DNA of 64,000 nucleotides from contig CAYYIV010000006.1 in NCBI GenBank assembly GCA_964472095.1, positions 1 through 64,000 of the forward strand. The letters run 5' to 3'. Source of the stretch: Pelagibius sp964472095 (lineage in GTDB: Bacteria; Pseudomonadota; Alphaproteobacteria; Kiloniellales; Kiloniellaceae). The notes beneath the pieces were generated by a model that was given only the letters and a program-made list of their open reading frames with translations, was not told the origin of the DNA and did not search any database. The translations under genes were made by a program, and so were the position numbers. Shown here one piece after another: positions 1 to 6,774 of the stretch (positions are counted from its first letter, which is position 1; each line of letters starts with the position of its first letter).

Positions 1-27
1 CAAGCTCAGTGTGGGGCAGGATACGCA

Positions 28-43
28 TTTTGTCCGGACAAAA
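28..43. promoter_or_regulatory. Perfect 16-bp palindrome upstream of the RHH gene
   Basis: TTTTGTCCGGACAAAA is a perfect palindrome about 130 bases upstream of a gene whose product begins with a ribbon-helix-helix-like domain. Such proteins often bind inverted repeats near their own gene, as autoregulators or relaxosome accessory proteins, so this could be an operator or part of a transfer origin. The function is inferred; only the palindrome is seen. Confidence 0.35.
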
Positions 44-172
44 CGCCAGGCCGGCCGCCCCGCAGGGACAGCCGGCCAGACCGCCCAGATCGCCGCAGGA
101 AGCGGCGCCAGGCGGGTAGCTTACCGACCCCTCTGGGGCCGGTGCTGAGGCCAACCAGGTAAGGGAGCGGCC

Positions 173-571
173 ATGCCAAGAACCAGAATCGGAGTCCGGT
201 TATCGCCCGAGCAGAAGGCGCGATTGAAGGAGGCCGCCGACCGGGAGCGGCTGACCATTTCCGGCTACATCGTGGCGATGACAAACGCTGCCGTGAACCG
301 GCACAAGAGCCGCCTGGATCGCGACTTCTCCGGCAGCTTCGGAGATCAGGCCTATGCAGCCGAGGAGCTGGTCGCCGAGCTGACCTGCGCCTTTGTCTGC
401 GCCGCCCTTGGCATTCAGGGCGAGCTTCGCCACGCTGGCTATATCCAGTCCTGGCTTAAGCTGCTGAAGTCCGACAAGCGGGCCATCTTCACCGCCGCCA
501 GCAAGGCGACCGCCGCCGCCGATTTCCTGCTGTCCTTCTCTGCCGCGGCCAAGGCCGAGACCGCCGAATAG
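173..571 (+). CDS. Chimeric protein: RHH-like N-terminus fused to ArdC C-terminal remnant
   Basis: The first ~40 residues (MPRTRIGVRLSPEQKARLKE..., then a second helix) look like the short ribbon-helix-helix domain of plasmid mobilisation or MobC-like accessory proteins. From about residue 43 on (HKSRLDRDFSG, AAEELVAELTCAF, then YIQSWLKLLKSDKRAIFTAA) the sequence matches the C-terminal end of ArdC-type antirestriction metallopeptidases. In ArdC the zinc-binding HExxH motif sits just before the HKSRLDRD stretch; here it is replaced by the N-terminal domain, so only the downstream Glu of the metal site survives. ArdC proteins are usually about 300 residues, against 132 here. A GGAG Shine-Dalgarno lies 5 bases before the ATG at 173. 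The product is probably not an active ArdC. It could be a decayed recombinant or a small DNA-binding protein with a reused tail. Confidence 0.7.
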   Translation: MPRTRIGVRLSPEQKARLKEAADRERLTISGYIVAMTNAAVNRHKSRLDRDFSGSFGDQAYAAEELVAELTCAFVCAALGIQGELRHAGYIQSWLKLLKSDKRAIFTAASKATAAADFLLSFSAAAKAETAE

Positions 572-665
572 CTCTCCGGCCAGACTCGCGAATGCGGGCC
601 TTACCTATTCCTGTTTAGGAATATTTCATCTTGCCAGTCTATATCTCTTTGAGTATAAGATATCC

Positions 666-1112
666 ATGACGATACGGCGCAAACAGATTGAGTTTCTAGG
701 GTCCTCGTTGAAGGACTTTCAGAACTTGCCGCAGAGCGCACAGGATGCATTTCAGTATGCTCTAGAGCAGGCTCAATGGGGCCGAAAGGCCGAGACCGCA
801 AAGGTCCTAACGGGCTTTGGCGGGGCCGGGGTTTTGTAGGTGGTTTCCCGTGGACGAGGAGCCACCTATAGAGCCGTCTACACTGTCAGAATTGCAAACA
901 TGGTCTACGTCCTACACGTCTTCCAGAAGAAGTCAAAGCGTGGCATCAGCACGCCAAAGCAGGATATGGACCTTATCAAGAAACGCCTCAAAGAGGCTCT
1001 TCGACTGGCGGGACACAAAGCTGATGAAAAAATGCGGCCCGTCACTAGCAAGGGAACGCGCGGGAGTTTTAGCAATGCCAACATCGCCCAACAAGAGAAA
1101 GGTAGCGCCTAA
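666..1112 (+). pseudogene. higB: HigB/Gp49-like RelE-superfamily toxin gene, broken by an in-frame amber codon
   Basis: Reading from ATG 666 gives an N-terminal half (AQWGRKAETAKVLTGFGGAGVL) that stops at TAG 837-839. The same frame then continues without a break as VVSRGRGATYRAVYTVRIAN and VYVLHVFQKKSKRGI to a stop at 1110-1112. Together these make one Gp49-like/HigB toxin (PF05973 type), an mRNA interferase that normally reads GVLEVV across this point. A single GAG to TAG change accounts for the stop. The 3' end overlaps the antitoxin start by 38 bases, the usual toxin-first order of higBA loci. Restart at the GTG at 840 or suppression cannot be excluded, but a functional toxin is unlikely. 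Confidence 0.85.
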
Positions 1113-1422
1113 GGAACGAGTTCGCAGCGTATACGAGATTGTCGGCGGCCCTGACGCCGAAGAGATGCAGATAAAGGCACAACTCGTCATGCGCATTGGA
1201 GATTGCATCAAGGCACGTGGTCTCACGCAGCAGCAAGCCGCCAAGATTATGGGTCTAACCCAGGCAAAGGTTTCGCAAATGCTTCGTGGTCAGTTCCGGG
1301 GGATCAGCCAGGCTAAGCTGCTAGAAGGCTTGGCGGCCCTGGGAAACAATGTCGAAATCAGGGTGAAATCGACGGGCCGGCAGAGCGCAGCGGGTAAGGT
1401 TGCGGTGGTTTTCGCAGCGTAA
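1075..1422 (+). CDS. higA: HigA-like XRE-family antitoxin
   Basis: A 115-residue protein with a helix-turn-helix of the XRE type in its centre (RGLTQQQAAKIMGLTQAKVS, then MLRGQFRGISQAKLLEGLAA). This matches the HTH-type antitoxins that accompany Gp49-like HigB toxins; it would bind and neutralise the toxin and repress the locus. I chose ATG 1075 because the homology starts soon after it and because it overlaps the toxin 3' end; the frame is open further upstream but that part is only a shadow of the toxin gene. Its partner toxin is interrupted by an amber codon, so this may now be a solitary antitoxin or regulator. A hairpin terminator follows the stop codon but has been split by an IS insertion. 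Confidence 0.8.
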   Translation: MPTSPNKRKVAPKERVRSVYEIVGGPDAEEMQIKAQLVMRIGDCIKARGLTQQQAAKIMGLTQAKVSQMLRGQFRGISQAKLLEGLAALGNNVEIRVKSTGRQSAAGKVAVVFAA

Positions 1423-1443
1423 CTTTGCACACTCCAAGAAGAA

Positions 1444-1469
1444 GACGGCCCGCTCTATCGCGGGCCGTT
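1444..1469. repeat. Left copy of 26-bp target duplication (terminator hairpin without its U-tract)
   Basis: The 26 bases here are identical to 2979-3004 on the other side of the insertion sequence. Each copy contains an 8-bp stem CGGCCCGC / GCGGGCCG with the loop TCTATC. This is the hairpin of the higA terminator. The left copy is followed directly by the IS end instead of the T-run, so it has lost the U-tract. Confidence 0.9.
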
Positions 1470-1522
1470 CAGACTGCTGACAAAGGCCTCGCGGGAGCGG
1501 GGCCTTTGTGATTCATTGGGTT

Positions 1523-2890
1523 ATGTTGAGGAAACCGACGCCGCAGCAAACCGTGCTCGAGATGGTGACCCTCGAGAGCCTGGTTCCGCCGGATCACCTG
1601 CTTCGCAAGATCGATGCGGTGGTCGACTTTTCGTTCATTCATGACCGGGTTGCGGGGTTGTACTGCGCCGATAACGGGCGCCCTGCACTCGATCCGGTGG
1701 TCATGTTCAAGGCGCTGTTCATCGGCTACCTGTTCGGCGTCCGCTCGGAGCGCCAGCTGGTGCGCGAGATCACGGTGAACGTTGCCTATCGCTGGTTTTT
1801 GGGGCTGCGGCTGACGGAGCCGGTGTTCGATGCTTCGACCCTGAGCCAGAACCGGCGGCGGCGCTACACCGACACCAGCGTGGCGCAGGACATCTTCGAC
1901 GCCATTGTCGAGCAGGCGATCGGGCATGGCCTGGTCGACGGCACGGTGCTCTACACCGACTCCACCCATTTGAAAGCCAACGCCAACAAGAACCGCTACG
2001 ACAAGGCCGTGGCGGCCAAGTCGCGCGCCGACTATTGGGAGGCGCTGGATCGGGCTGTGGAGAAAGACCGCGCCGCCCACGGTAAGAAGCCGCTGAAGGC
2101 CAAGGAGCGCGAGCCGGCGAGCAAAGAGACCAAGATCTCGCGCAGCGACCCGGACAGCGGCTACATGGTGCGCGACGGCAAGCCGAAGGGTTTCTTCTAC
2201 CTGGATCACCGCACGGTGGACGGCCGCTGCGGCATCATTACCGACAGCTTTGCGACGCCGGCCAACGTGCATGACTCGATTGTCTACCTGACGCGCCTCG
2301 ATCGGCAGCGCCGCCGCTTCGACCTCGATGTGCGCGCCGTCGGGCTTGATGCCGGCTATGCCACGGCGGGCATCGCCCAAGGGCTGGAGGAGCGCGCCAT
2401 CCTGGGCGTCACCGGCTACAGCCGGCCAACACCGCCCAAGCCCGGCATGATGAGCAGGAACGACTTCGTTTACGAGCGCGATCAGGACGGCTACCGCTGC
2501 CCGCAGGGCCAGCTGCTCGCCTATGCCACCACCGACCGCTCAGGCTATCGCCATTACCACAGCGATCCGGCGATCTGTCGCAGCTGTCCGCTGCTCGCCT
2601 CCTGCACCACCAATGCCAAGGCAAAGCGCACCATCACGCGCCACGTCTGGGCCGACGCGCGCGAGCGCGCCGACAGCTATCGCCTGACCGACTGGGGCAA
2701 AAGCCTCTACAAACGGCGCAAGGAGACGGTGGAGCGGTCCTTTGCCGATGCCAAGCAGCTCTTCGGCCATCGCTATGCCCGCTTCCGCGGCCTCGTCGCC
2801 GTCTCCAGCCAGTGCCTGCTTGCCGCCGCCGCCCAGAACATCAAGAAAATCGCCATCGCCCTAACACCCAAAGCCACCAAACCCGCCTGA
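1523..2890 (+). CDS. IS1182-family DDE transposase
   Basis: The 455-residue protein starts MLRKPTPQQTVLEMV, the usual start of IS1182 transposases, so I prefer ATG 1523 to the GTG at 1508. The N-terminal DUF772-like region (GRPALDPVVMFKALFIGYLFG) is followed by the DDE catalytic core: first Asp in VLYTDSTHLKANANK, second in AVGLDAGYATAG, and Glu in ETVERSFADAKQLFGHRYA. A cysteine-containing stretch between the second Asp and the Glu (CRSCPLLASC) is also typical of the family. No frameshift is seen. It cuts and joins the element ends during transposition. It is the only gene in the IS. Confidence 0.95.
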   Translation: MLRKPTPQQTVLEMVTLESLVPPDHLLRKIDAVVDFSFIHDRVAGLYCADNGRPALDPVVMFKALFIGYLFGVRSERQLVREITVNVAYRWFLGLRLTEPVFDASTLSQNRRRRYTDTSVAQDIFDAIVEQAIGHGLVDGTVLYTDSTHLKANANKNRYDKAVAAKSRADYWEALDRAVEKDRAAHGKKPLKAKEREPASKETKISRSDPDSGYMVRDGKPKGFFYLDHRTVDGRCGIITDSFATPANVHDSIVYLTRLDRQRRRFDLDVRAVGLDAGYATAGIAQGLEERAILGVTGYSRPTPPKPGMMSRNDFVYERDQDGYRCPQGQLLAYATTDRSGYRHYHSDPAICRSCPLLASCTTNAKAKRTITRHVWADARERADSYRLTDWGKSLYKRRKETVERSFADAKQLFGHRYARFRGLVAVSSQCLLAAAAQNIKKIAIALTPKATKPA

Positions 2891-2939
2891 GCGGGCTCAA
2901 AACCCCGTTCTCAAGGCACAAACAATCCACCAAAAAAGA

Positions 2940-2966
2940 AAACCCCGTCGAAAATCGACGGGGTTT
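2940..2966 (+). terminator. Rho-independent terminator inside the right end of the IS
   Basis: A perfect 12-bp stem (AAACCCCGTCGA / TCGACGGGGTTT) with an AAA loop ends in a short T-run and abuts the right terminal repeat. It should end transposase transcription 50-75 bases after the stop codon. Confidence 0.8.
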
Positions 2967-2978
2967 GTCAGCAGTCTG

Positions 2979-3010
2979 GACGGCCCGCTCTATCGCGGGC
3001 CGTTTTCCTT
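2979..3010 (+). terminator. Right copy of the 26-bp target duplication, with the T-tract of the original terminator
   Basis: This is the second copy of the 26-bp duplication (2979-3004), followed by TTTTCCTTTT. The 8-bp GC-rich stem plus T-tract is a canonical terminator, presumably of the higBA locus before the IS inserted. Confidence 0.8.
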
Positions 3011-3053
3011 TTGTTGGTTTCGGGAATTTTGCGACGAAAGATGACGTGAGACC

Positions 3054-3905
3054 ATGACTAGAAACGCCCATGCCTCCTTGGATGAGGTGCGCAGCTTCCA
3101 TGCGAAGATGATGGCGACGGCCAGCAATTCAACCGAAGAACGCTTTGAGCGCATTTTTGATCTGGTCCCGCGTGAGGCGTTCTTGGGGCCGGGACCGTGG
3201 CAGATCATGGTGAACCGCCGCTATCTCGAAACGCCGAGCGCCGATCCGATCTACGTCTATCAGAATGTTCTTGTGGCCCTCGACGCCGGAAAGGGCATCA
3301 ACAACGGTGAGCCTTTCCTGCATGCGAGTTGGCTCGGCGCTGCCGCCCCGAAGGCGGGCGACACGACTTGCCATGTTGGTGCGGGGACAGGCTACTATAC
3401 GGCGCTCCTGTCGATGCTGGCATTGCCGCGCGGGAGCGTCCATGCTTTCGAGATTGAGGAGAATCTCGCCCGACGAGCGCGAGAAAACCTCGAACCTTTT
3501 GAGGGCGTTTCACTGACGCACGGCGATGCGACCGCCTTGCCGCCGCCGGCGTCGGATCTGATTTACGTCAATGCCGGCGTTGTCGTGCCGCCGGTCACGT
3601 GGCTGAAGGCGCTGAAGCCGGGCGGGCGTATGATCTTCCCTTGGCAACCTGTCGAGGGGATCGGCATTGCCGTTCTGGTCACGCGCGCAGAATCCGCCTT
3701 TGCAGTCCGGCCTTTGATGCCGGCGTGGTTCATTCCCTGCGTCGGTGCATCGGACACCAATCAATACACAAGAGCGCCGAGCATTCCCGAAGCGCGGGCT
3801 GTTCGGTCGCTATGGCTGACAGGCGATCGAAGGCCCGACGAAACGGCGGTAGCGATATTCCCAGAAGTGTGGTTTTCGACAGCCGACCTGTCGCACAAAT
3901 CCTGA
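3054..3905 (+). CDS. Protein-L-isoaspartate O-methyltransferase-like (PCMT superfamily) protein
   Basis: The 283-residue protein carries the PCMT arrangement: an N-terminal segment with VPREAFLGPGPW, a quinone/peptide-facing region (IYVYQNVLVALDAGKGINNG), then the SAM-binding motif I CHVGAGTGYYTALL and an acidic motif II (VHAFEIEENLARRARENL). PCMT enzymes methylate L-isoaspartyl residues in damaged proteins. This one belongs to the divergent group found scattered through bacterial genomes, where the substrate is often unknown, so a repair role is only a guess. The gene lies between the IS and the DUF2442/DUF4160 pair and is not clearly part of an operon. No signal peptide is seen. Confidence 0.75.
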   Translation: MTRNAHASLDEVRSFHAKMMATASNSTEERFERIFDLVPREAFLGPGPWQIMVNRRYLETPSADPIYVYQNVLVALDAGKGINNGEPFLHASWLGAAAPKAGDTTCHVGAGTGYYTALLSMLALPRGSVHAFEIEENLARRARENLEPFEGVSLTHGDATALPPPASDLIYVNAGVVVPPVTWLKALKPGGRMIFPWQPVEGIGIAVLVTRAESAFAVRPLMPAWFIPCVGASDTNQYTRAPSIPEARAVRSLWLTGDRRPDETAVAIFPEVWFSTADLSHKS

Positions 3906-3953
3906 ATTGCACGACATATCGGCCGCCCCTTCCCTCTTCGGCTTCTTTGCAGC

Positions 3954-4544
3954 CTAGCGTTTCTTCGGGATGGCGACCTTCTGGGTTGTCGCCTTTCGCT
4001 TTGCGGCGGCCTTCGCCGCGCGCTTGCGCATAGTCGGAGCCGCCTTCTTGGCGGCTACATTCACGACCGCGCGTCCCGACAGAATGGCTTCCAAGGGAGC
4101 ATTGCCACCGTGGAAGGTCCGACTAACAACCGGGTTCCGTCCGGACTTCCGCGGCCGCCCGCCGAGCTTGCCATTCTCCCGGCTCGACTTGGCCTTTGCT
4201 GAGCTCTTCGCCTGGCCGCCGACCTGGCCGAGCCTCGCCGCCATCCACCGCCGCGACCCGAAGACCCCTTCGACCAAGGCCGGCACCAACAAGTCCACGT
4301 CCAACGTCGGGAAGTGAAGGCCTCGGCCGCCCATGCACAGCTCGACTAGCTCGAGGTCCTTGGGCGTCGCCTTCTCGAGGCCTTGCGCGTCCTTGGGCGA
4401 GAACATGAGGCCGGTCCGGTTCGCCAGCTCCAGCACCATGCGCCCGCTCTTGCGGTCATAGTAGGCCTCTACCGCGCGGGGCTCCGTCTCCTGCGCAAGC
4501 TTACCGCGAGCGGTCGCCAGCTCGTATTCCTCACGGCTCACCAT
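3954..4544 (-). CDS. DUF2442-domain protein with a long basic tail
   Basis: Residues 1-95 match DUF2442 (AVEAYYDRKSGRMVLELANR, then LHFPTLDVDLLVPALVEGVFG), a small domain of unknown function often found beside DUF4160 proteins. The remaining ~100 residues are an unusual extension rich in Lys, Arg and Ala (KKAAPTMRKRAAKAAAKRK) that resembles a histone H1-like or nucleic-acid-binding tail. It overlaps the upstream DUF4160 gene by 14 bases, so the two are probably translationally coupled. The pair organisation, small size and placement on an integrative element fit a toxin-antitoxin-like module, with this protein as the candidate antitoxin or DNA binder, but that role is inferred. Confidence 0.75.
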   Translation of the reverse strand: MVSREEYELATARGKLAQETEPRAVEAYYDRKSGRMVLELANRTGLMFSPKDAQGLEKATPKDLELVELCMGGRGLHFPTLDVDLLVPALVEGVFGSRRWMAARLGQVGGQAKSSAKAKSSRENGKLGGRPRKSGRNPVVSRTFHGGNAPLEAILSGRAVVNVAAKKAAPTMRKRAAKAAAKRKATTQKVAIPKKR

Positions 4545-4779
4545 GTATCTTCCTCCATTCCTCGCAGAGCAGCGCCAAGTTCTCGTTGAGCACCCGCGCG
4601 ATGCTCTTTAGCTCCCCCTGCCGGAACCCCTGCTGTTCATGCAGCTCAACCGGACCTGCCCAACAGTTCAGGAAGAACTTGGCCCACCGGCGACCGCCTA
4701 CAATGTGGACGTGAGGCGGGCTGTGATCGTTCGGGTATATGACGACCCGCAGCCCCTTAAACCGCAAGACAGCAGGCAT
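4531..4779 (-). CDS. DUF4160-family small protein
   Basis: The 82-residue product begins MPAVLRFKGLRVVIYPNDHS and continues PPHVHIVGG, the hallmark of DUF4160; the conserved DHxPPHxH stretch is intact. I used the ATG at 4779 because family members begin MPxVL at this point; an in-frame ATG at 4812 would add 11 atypical residues. The 3' end overlaps the DUF2442 gene, forming a two-gene unit. The family has no established biochemical role. A partner of a toxin-antitoxin-like pair is plausible but unproven. Confidence 0.8.
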   Translation of the reverse strand: MPAVLRFKGLRVVIYPNDHSPPHVHIVGGRRWAKFFLNCWAGPVELHEQQGFRQGELKSIARVLNENLALLCEEWRKIHGEP

Positions 4780-4812
4780 CAGAAACCTAAGCGCTTTGAA
4801 TGCACCTATCAA

Positions 4813-5253
4813 GGAGATAGTTTATCCCAACCGAAGCGGTTAGGAAAGCACCATCCTACTATACATCGCGCCGGATGGCCGCCGGAACCCTAGATCTTGT
4901 ACCTGATAAACCTTCTGTTAATGGGCCGACTCTATTCTTCGCAGATGCGATGCGGAACTGATCACACTTTCTTGGTTAGAACCCACCCTTCTGCAATTGA
5001 GGTAACATCAGTCAGCGCGCGTGCCTGACAAGGACATGGAAAGCCCAGATGGTAGTTCTCCGCCAAGATTATTGGCCTGGAGGTATTAGTGCAGGATGCA
5101 CGAAGAACACGATTTTCCGCCGAGGCGTGAGCGTTTCATACTTAGCTGGCCATTACTCGTAACGGCCAGGACATCAGCCGGTCACCTCGACTGTGCTCAT
5201 ACCGGTGGCCACTCTGCCCGCGCCGCCGGGCCCGCCGCGGGACGGCGTGGGTT
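4813..5253. other. Intergenic stretch with no recognisable gene
   Basis: About 440 bases between the divergently arranged DUF4160 gene and the small gene preceding the integrase. It is somewhat more AT-rich than its surroundings and should hold both promoters. I see no convincing ORF, RNA gene or repeat. Confidence 0.5.
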
Positions 5254-5463
5254 ATGAACCGCCGCGCCACCTTTCGCGAAGCTGACGTAAGCCGCGCTCT
5301 CAAGGGTGCGCGCAAGGCCGGCCTAAATGTGGCTCGCATTGAAATCCACTGCGATGGCAAGATAGCGGTCATTGCCGGCGCGCCAGCACCAAGCATGGGG
5401 CATGGGGAGAGCCAAAACGAATGGGACGAGGTTCTAGCCAATGAAGCGGCGCCGGTTACCTAA
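5254..5463 (+). CDS. Small integrase-associated protein (possible excisionase or recombination accessory)
   Basis: A 69-residue protein (MNRRATFREADVSRALKGAR, then VARIEIHCDGKIAVIAG) of a type often found directly before tyrosine integrase genes in alphaproteobacterial prophages and islands. An N-terminal helical part is followed by a short beta-hairpin and an acidic tail. Its stop overlaps the integrase start by 23 bases, which suggests translational coupling. A role as recombination directionality factor is inferred from position and size; there is no clear helix-turn-helix. Confidence 0.65.
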   Translation: MNRRATFREADVSRALKGARKAGLNVARIEIHCDGKIAVIAGAPAPSMGHGESQNEWDEVLANEAAPVT

Positions 5464-6502
5464 ATTCGTCTCGGCTTTCCGGGACCGCCACGGCAAGACA
5501 CGGTATCGCTTCCGGCGCAAGGGGCAGGCCGGCTACTACTTCAAGACTGAGCTGTGGTCTGACGCCTTCATGGCGGAGTACCAGGCCTGCATGGCAGGCA
5601 AGGCCGCGCCCAAGCTCCAACCGGGTCAAGGTAGAGCGGCCCCGGGCAGCCTATCGGCGCTGATCGCCGCCTACTACGGCTCTACCGAATACCAGCAGCT
5701 CGCCGACAGCACGAAGCAAACCTATCGCAATATCCTGGAGCGCTTCCGGGCGGAGCATGGTGACAAGAGCGTCAAGAACCTGCAGCGCCCACACGTGAAG
5801 GCGATCCTGGCGAAGAAGGCCAACACGCCGAGTGCAGCCAACAATCTGCTGAAGCTCATCTCGATCCTGATGAAGTTTGCTCTCGCGATGGACTGGCGGA
5901 AGGACGATCCGACTGCGGGCATCAAGCCAATGAAGGCCCCGAAGGGCGGGTTCTATGTGTGGTCCGAGGCCGACGTCCAGAAGTACGAGGCCACGCACCC
6001 AGTAGGCTCCATGGCGCGCCTGGCAATGGCGCTGATGCTGTTCACGGGGCAGCGGCGCTCCGACGCCCACAGGATGGGCTGGCAGCACGTCAGCGACGGC
6101 TGGATCTCGGTCACTCAACAAAAAAGCCGGGGCAAGACGCGGCTGGAGATTCCGCTGCATCCCGAGCTGGCAGCGCTCTTGGCCGACACGCCGCGCACCA
6201 ACCTGACCTTCATCCTCAACGCCCACAACAGGCCGTTTAAGTCGGCGGCGTCGTTCGGCAATCGCGTGCGCGACTGGTGCGATATGGCGGGCCTGCCCGA
6301 ATGTACGAGCCACGGCTTGCGCCATCTGGCAGCGGGACGTCTGGCGGAGGCCGGCGCCACCGGGCACCAGATCATGGCGATCACCGGCCACAAGAGCCTG
6401 AAAGAGGTTGAGCGCTACACCCGAAAGGCCAGCCAGAAGCGTATGGCACAAGACGCCCTGGCGAAGCTACAGGGGAACGGCGCACGAACAGAAAATGTCT
6501 AA
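5441..6502 (+). CDS. int: Tyrosine-type site-specific integrase
   Basis: A 353-residue phage/island integrase. The N-terminal half contains a SAM-like core-binding domain (DSTKQTYRNILERFRAEHGD). The catalytic domain has all expected residues: Arg in LFTGQRRSDAHRMGW, Lys in QQKSRGKTRLEIPL, the HxxR box in CTSHGLRHLAAGRLAEAG, the second His in ITGHKSLKEVERYTR and the nucleophilic Tyr in that same segment. It would integrate and excise the element at the tRNA-Ser 3' end, which lies 66 bases downstream. The start codon at 5441 lies within the preceding small gene. The stop codon falls inside a perfect 10-bp inverted repeat. The gene is intact, so integration or excision may still be possible. Confidence 0.93.
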   Translation: MKRRRLPKFVSAFRDRHGKTRYRFRRKGQAGYYFKTELWSDAFMAEYQACMAGKAAPKLQPGQGRAAPGSLSALIAAYYGSTEYQQLADSTKQTYRNILERFRAEHGDKSVKNLQRPHVKAILAKKANTPSAANNLLKLISILMKFALAMDWRKDDPTAGIKPMKAPKGGFYVWSEADVQKYEATHPVGSMARLAMALMLFTGQRRSDAHRMGWQHVSDGWISVTQQKSRGKTRLEIPLHPELAALLADTPRTNLTFILNAHNRPFKSAASFGNRVRDWCDMAGLPECTSHGLRHLAAGRLAEAGATGHQIMAITGHKSLKEVERYTRKASQKRMAQDALAKLQGNGARTENV

Positions 6503-6538
6503 CCTACAAAATAGGTTAGACAATCAAACCTCTAACCT
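6497..6538. repeat. Inverted repeat and TCTAACCT motifs between integrase and tRNA
   Basis: GTCTAACCTA (6497-6506) and TAGGTTAGAC (6512-6521) form a perfect 10-bp inverted repeat over the integrase stop codon, and a third TCTAACCT copy lies at 6531-6538. The hairpin could act as a weak terminator. Repeated motifs beside an attachment site are also what arm-type integrase binding sites look like. I cannot decide between these from sequence. Confidence 0.55.
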
Positions 6539-6567
6539 CTTGAAAAATAAAGGCCCTAAGATAGAAA

Positions 6568-6659
6568 TGGCGGACAGGGAGGGATTCGAACCCTCGAGAC
6601 GAGTTACCCCGTCTAACGGCTTAGCAAGCCGCCGCCTTCAGCCACTCGGCCACCTGTCC
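6568..6659 (-). tRNA. tRNA-Ser(GCU)
   Basis: The complement strand folds as a 92-nt class II tRNA with an encoded CCA. The acceptor stem is GGACAGG / CCTGTCC with discriminator G, the D-arm has GGCCGAGTGGC, the anticodon loop CTTGCTAAG gives anticodon GCU, there is a long variable arm, and the T-arm is GGGTTCGAATCCC. Anticodon and long variable arm identify serine. The intact 3' end abuts the integrase gene and is the likely attB core of the left element. Confidence 0.96.
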
Positions 6660-6774
6660 TCACCCGGAAACGGGCTGATTTCCTAGCGTCTTGCATGGGG
6701 CGGGTGCAAGCTGAAAGTTCACCTCGCCGGTCTTTTCGCTGGTGAAGGCTGGAAATCAGGGGCTGGCCGGGCAC

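Larger units (their letters stand above)
1470..2978 (+). mobile_element. IS1182-family insertion sequence, complete, 1509 bp
   Basis: The element is bounded by perfect 15-bp terminal inverted repeats (CAGACTGCTGACAAA at 1470-1484 and its complement at 2964-2978). It is flanked by a 26-bp direct repeat that is itself a terminator hairpin; long duplications and palindromic targets are known for IS1182-type elements. Inside the left end a hairpin (1481-1508, arms CAAAGGCC / GGCCTTTG) sits just before the transposase start and would limit read-through transcription into it. Inside the right end a 12-bp stem (2940-2966) forms a terminator. With intact ends, target duplication and transposase the copy looks recent and potentially mobile. 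Confidence 0.92.
1..6568. mobile_element. Integrated accessory element at tRNA-Ser(GCU), left end outside window
   Basis: A tyrosine integrase gene ends 65 bases from the 3' end of a tRNA-Ser gene, the usual layout when an integrative element or prophage uses the tRNA 3' end as its attachment site. The cargo to the left is typical accessory DNA: an antirestriction-gene chimera, a damaged toxin-antitoxin pair, an insertion sequence and a DUF4160/DUF2442 pair. By this logic the element extends leftward, away from the tRNA. I looked for a second copy of the tRNA 3' end in the first 6 kb and did not see one, so the far attachment site is probably outside the window. The extent is an inference. 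Confidence 0.5.

Noticed and set aside
1469..2380. 303-residue leftward frame inside the IS element
   Set aside because: Fully antisense to the transposase, with no IS1182 precedent that I know of.
1..6000. Second copy of the tRNA-Ser 3' end as the far attachment site of the left element
   Set aside because: I looked for the conserved T-arm sequence of the tRNA and did not find it by eye; the site is probably outside the window.
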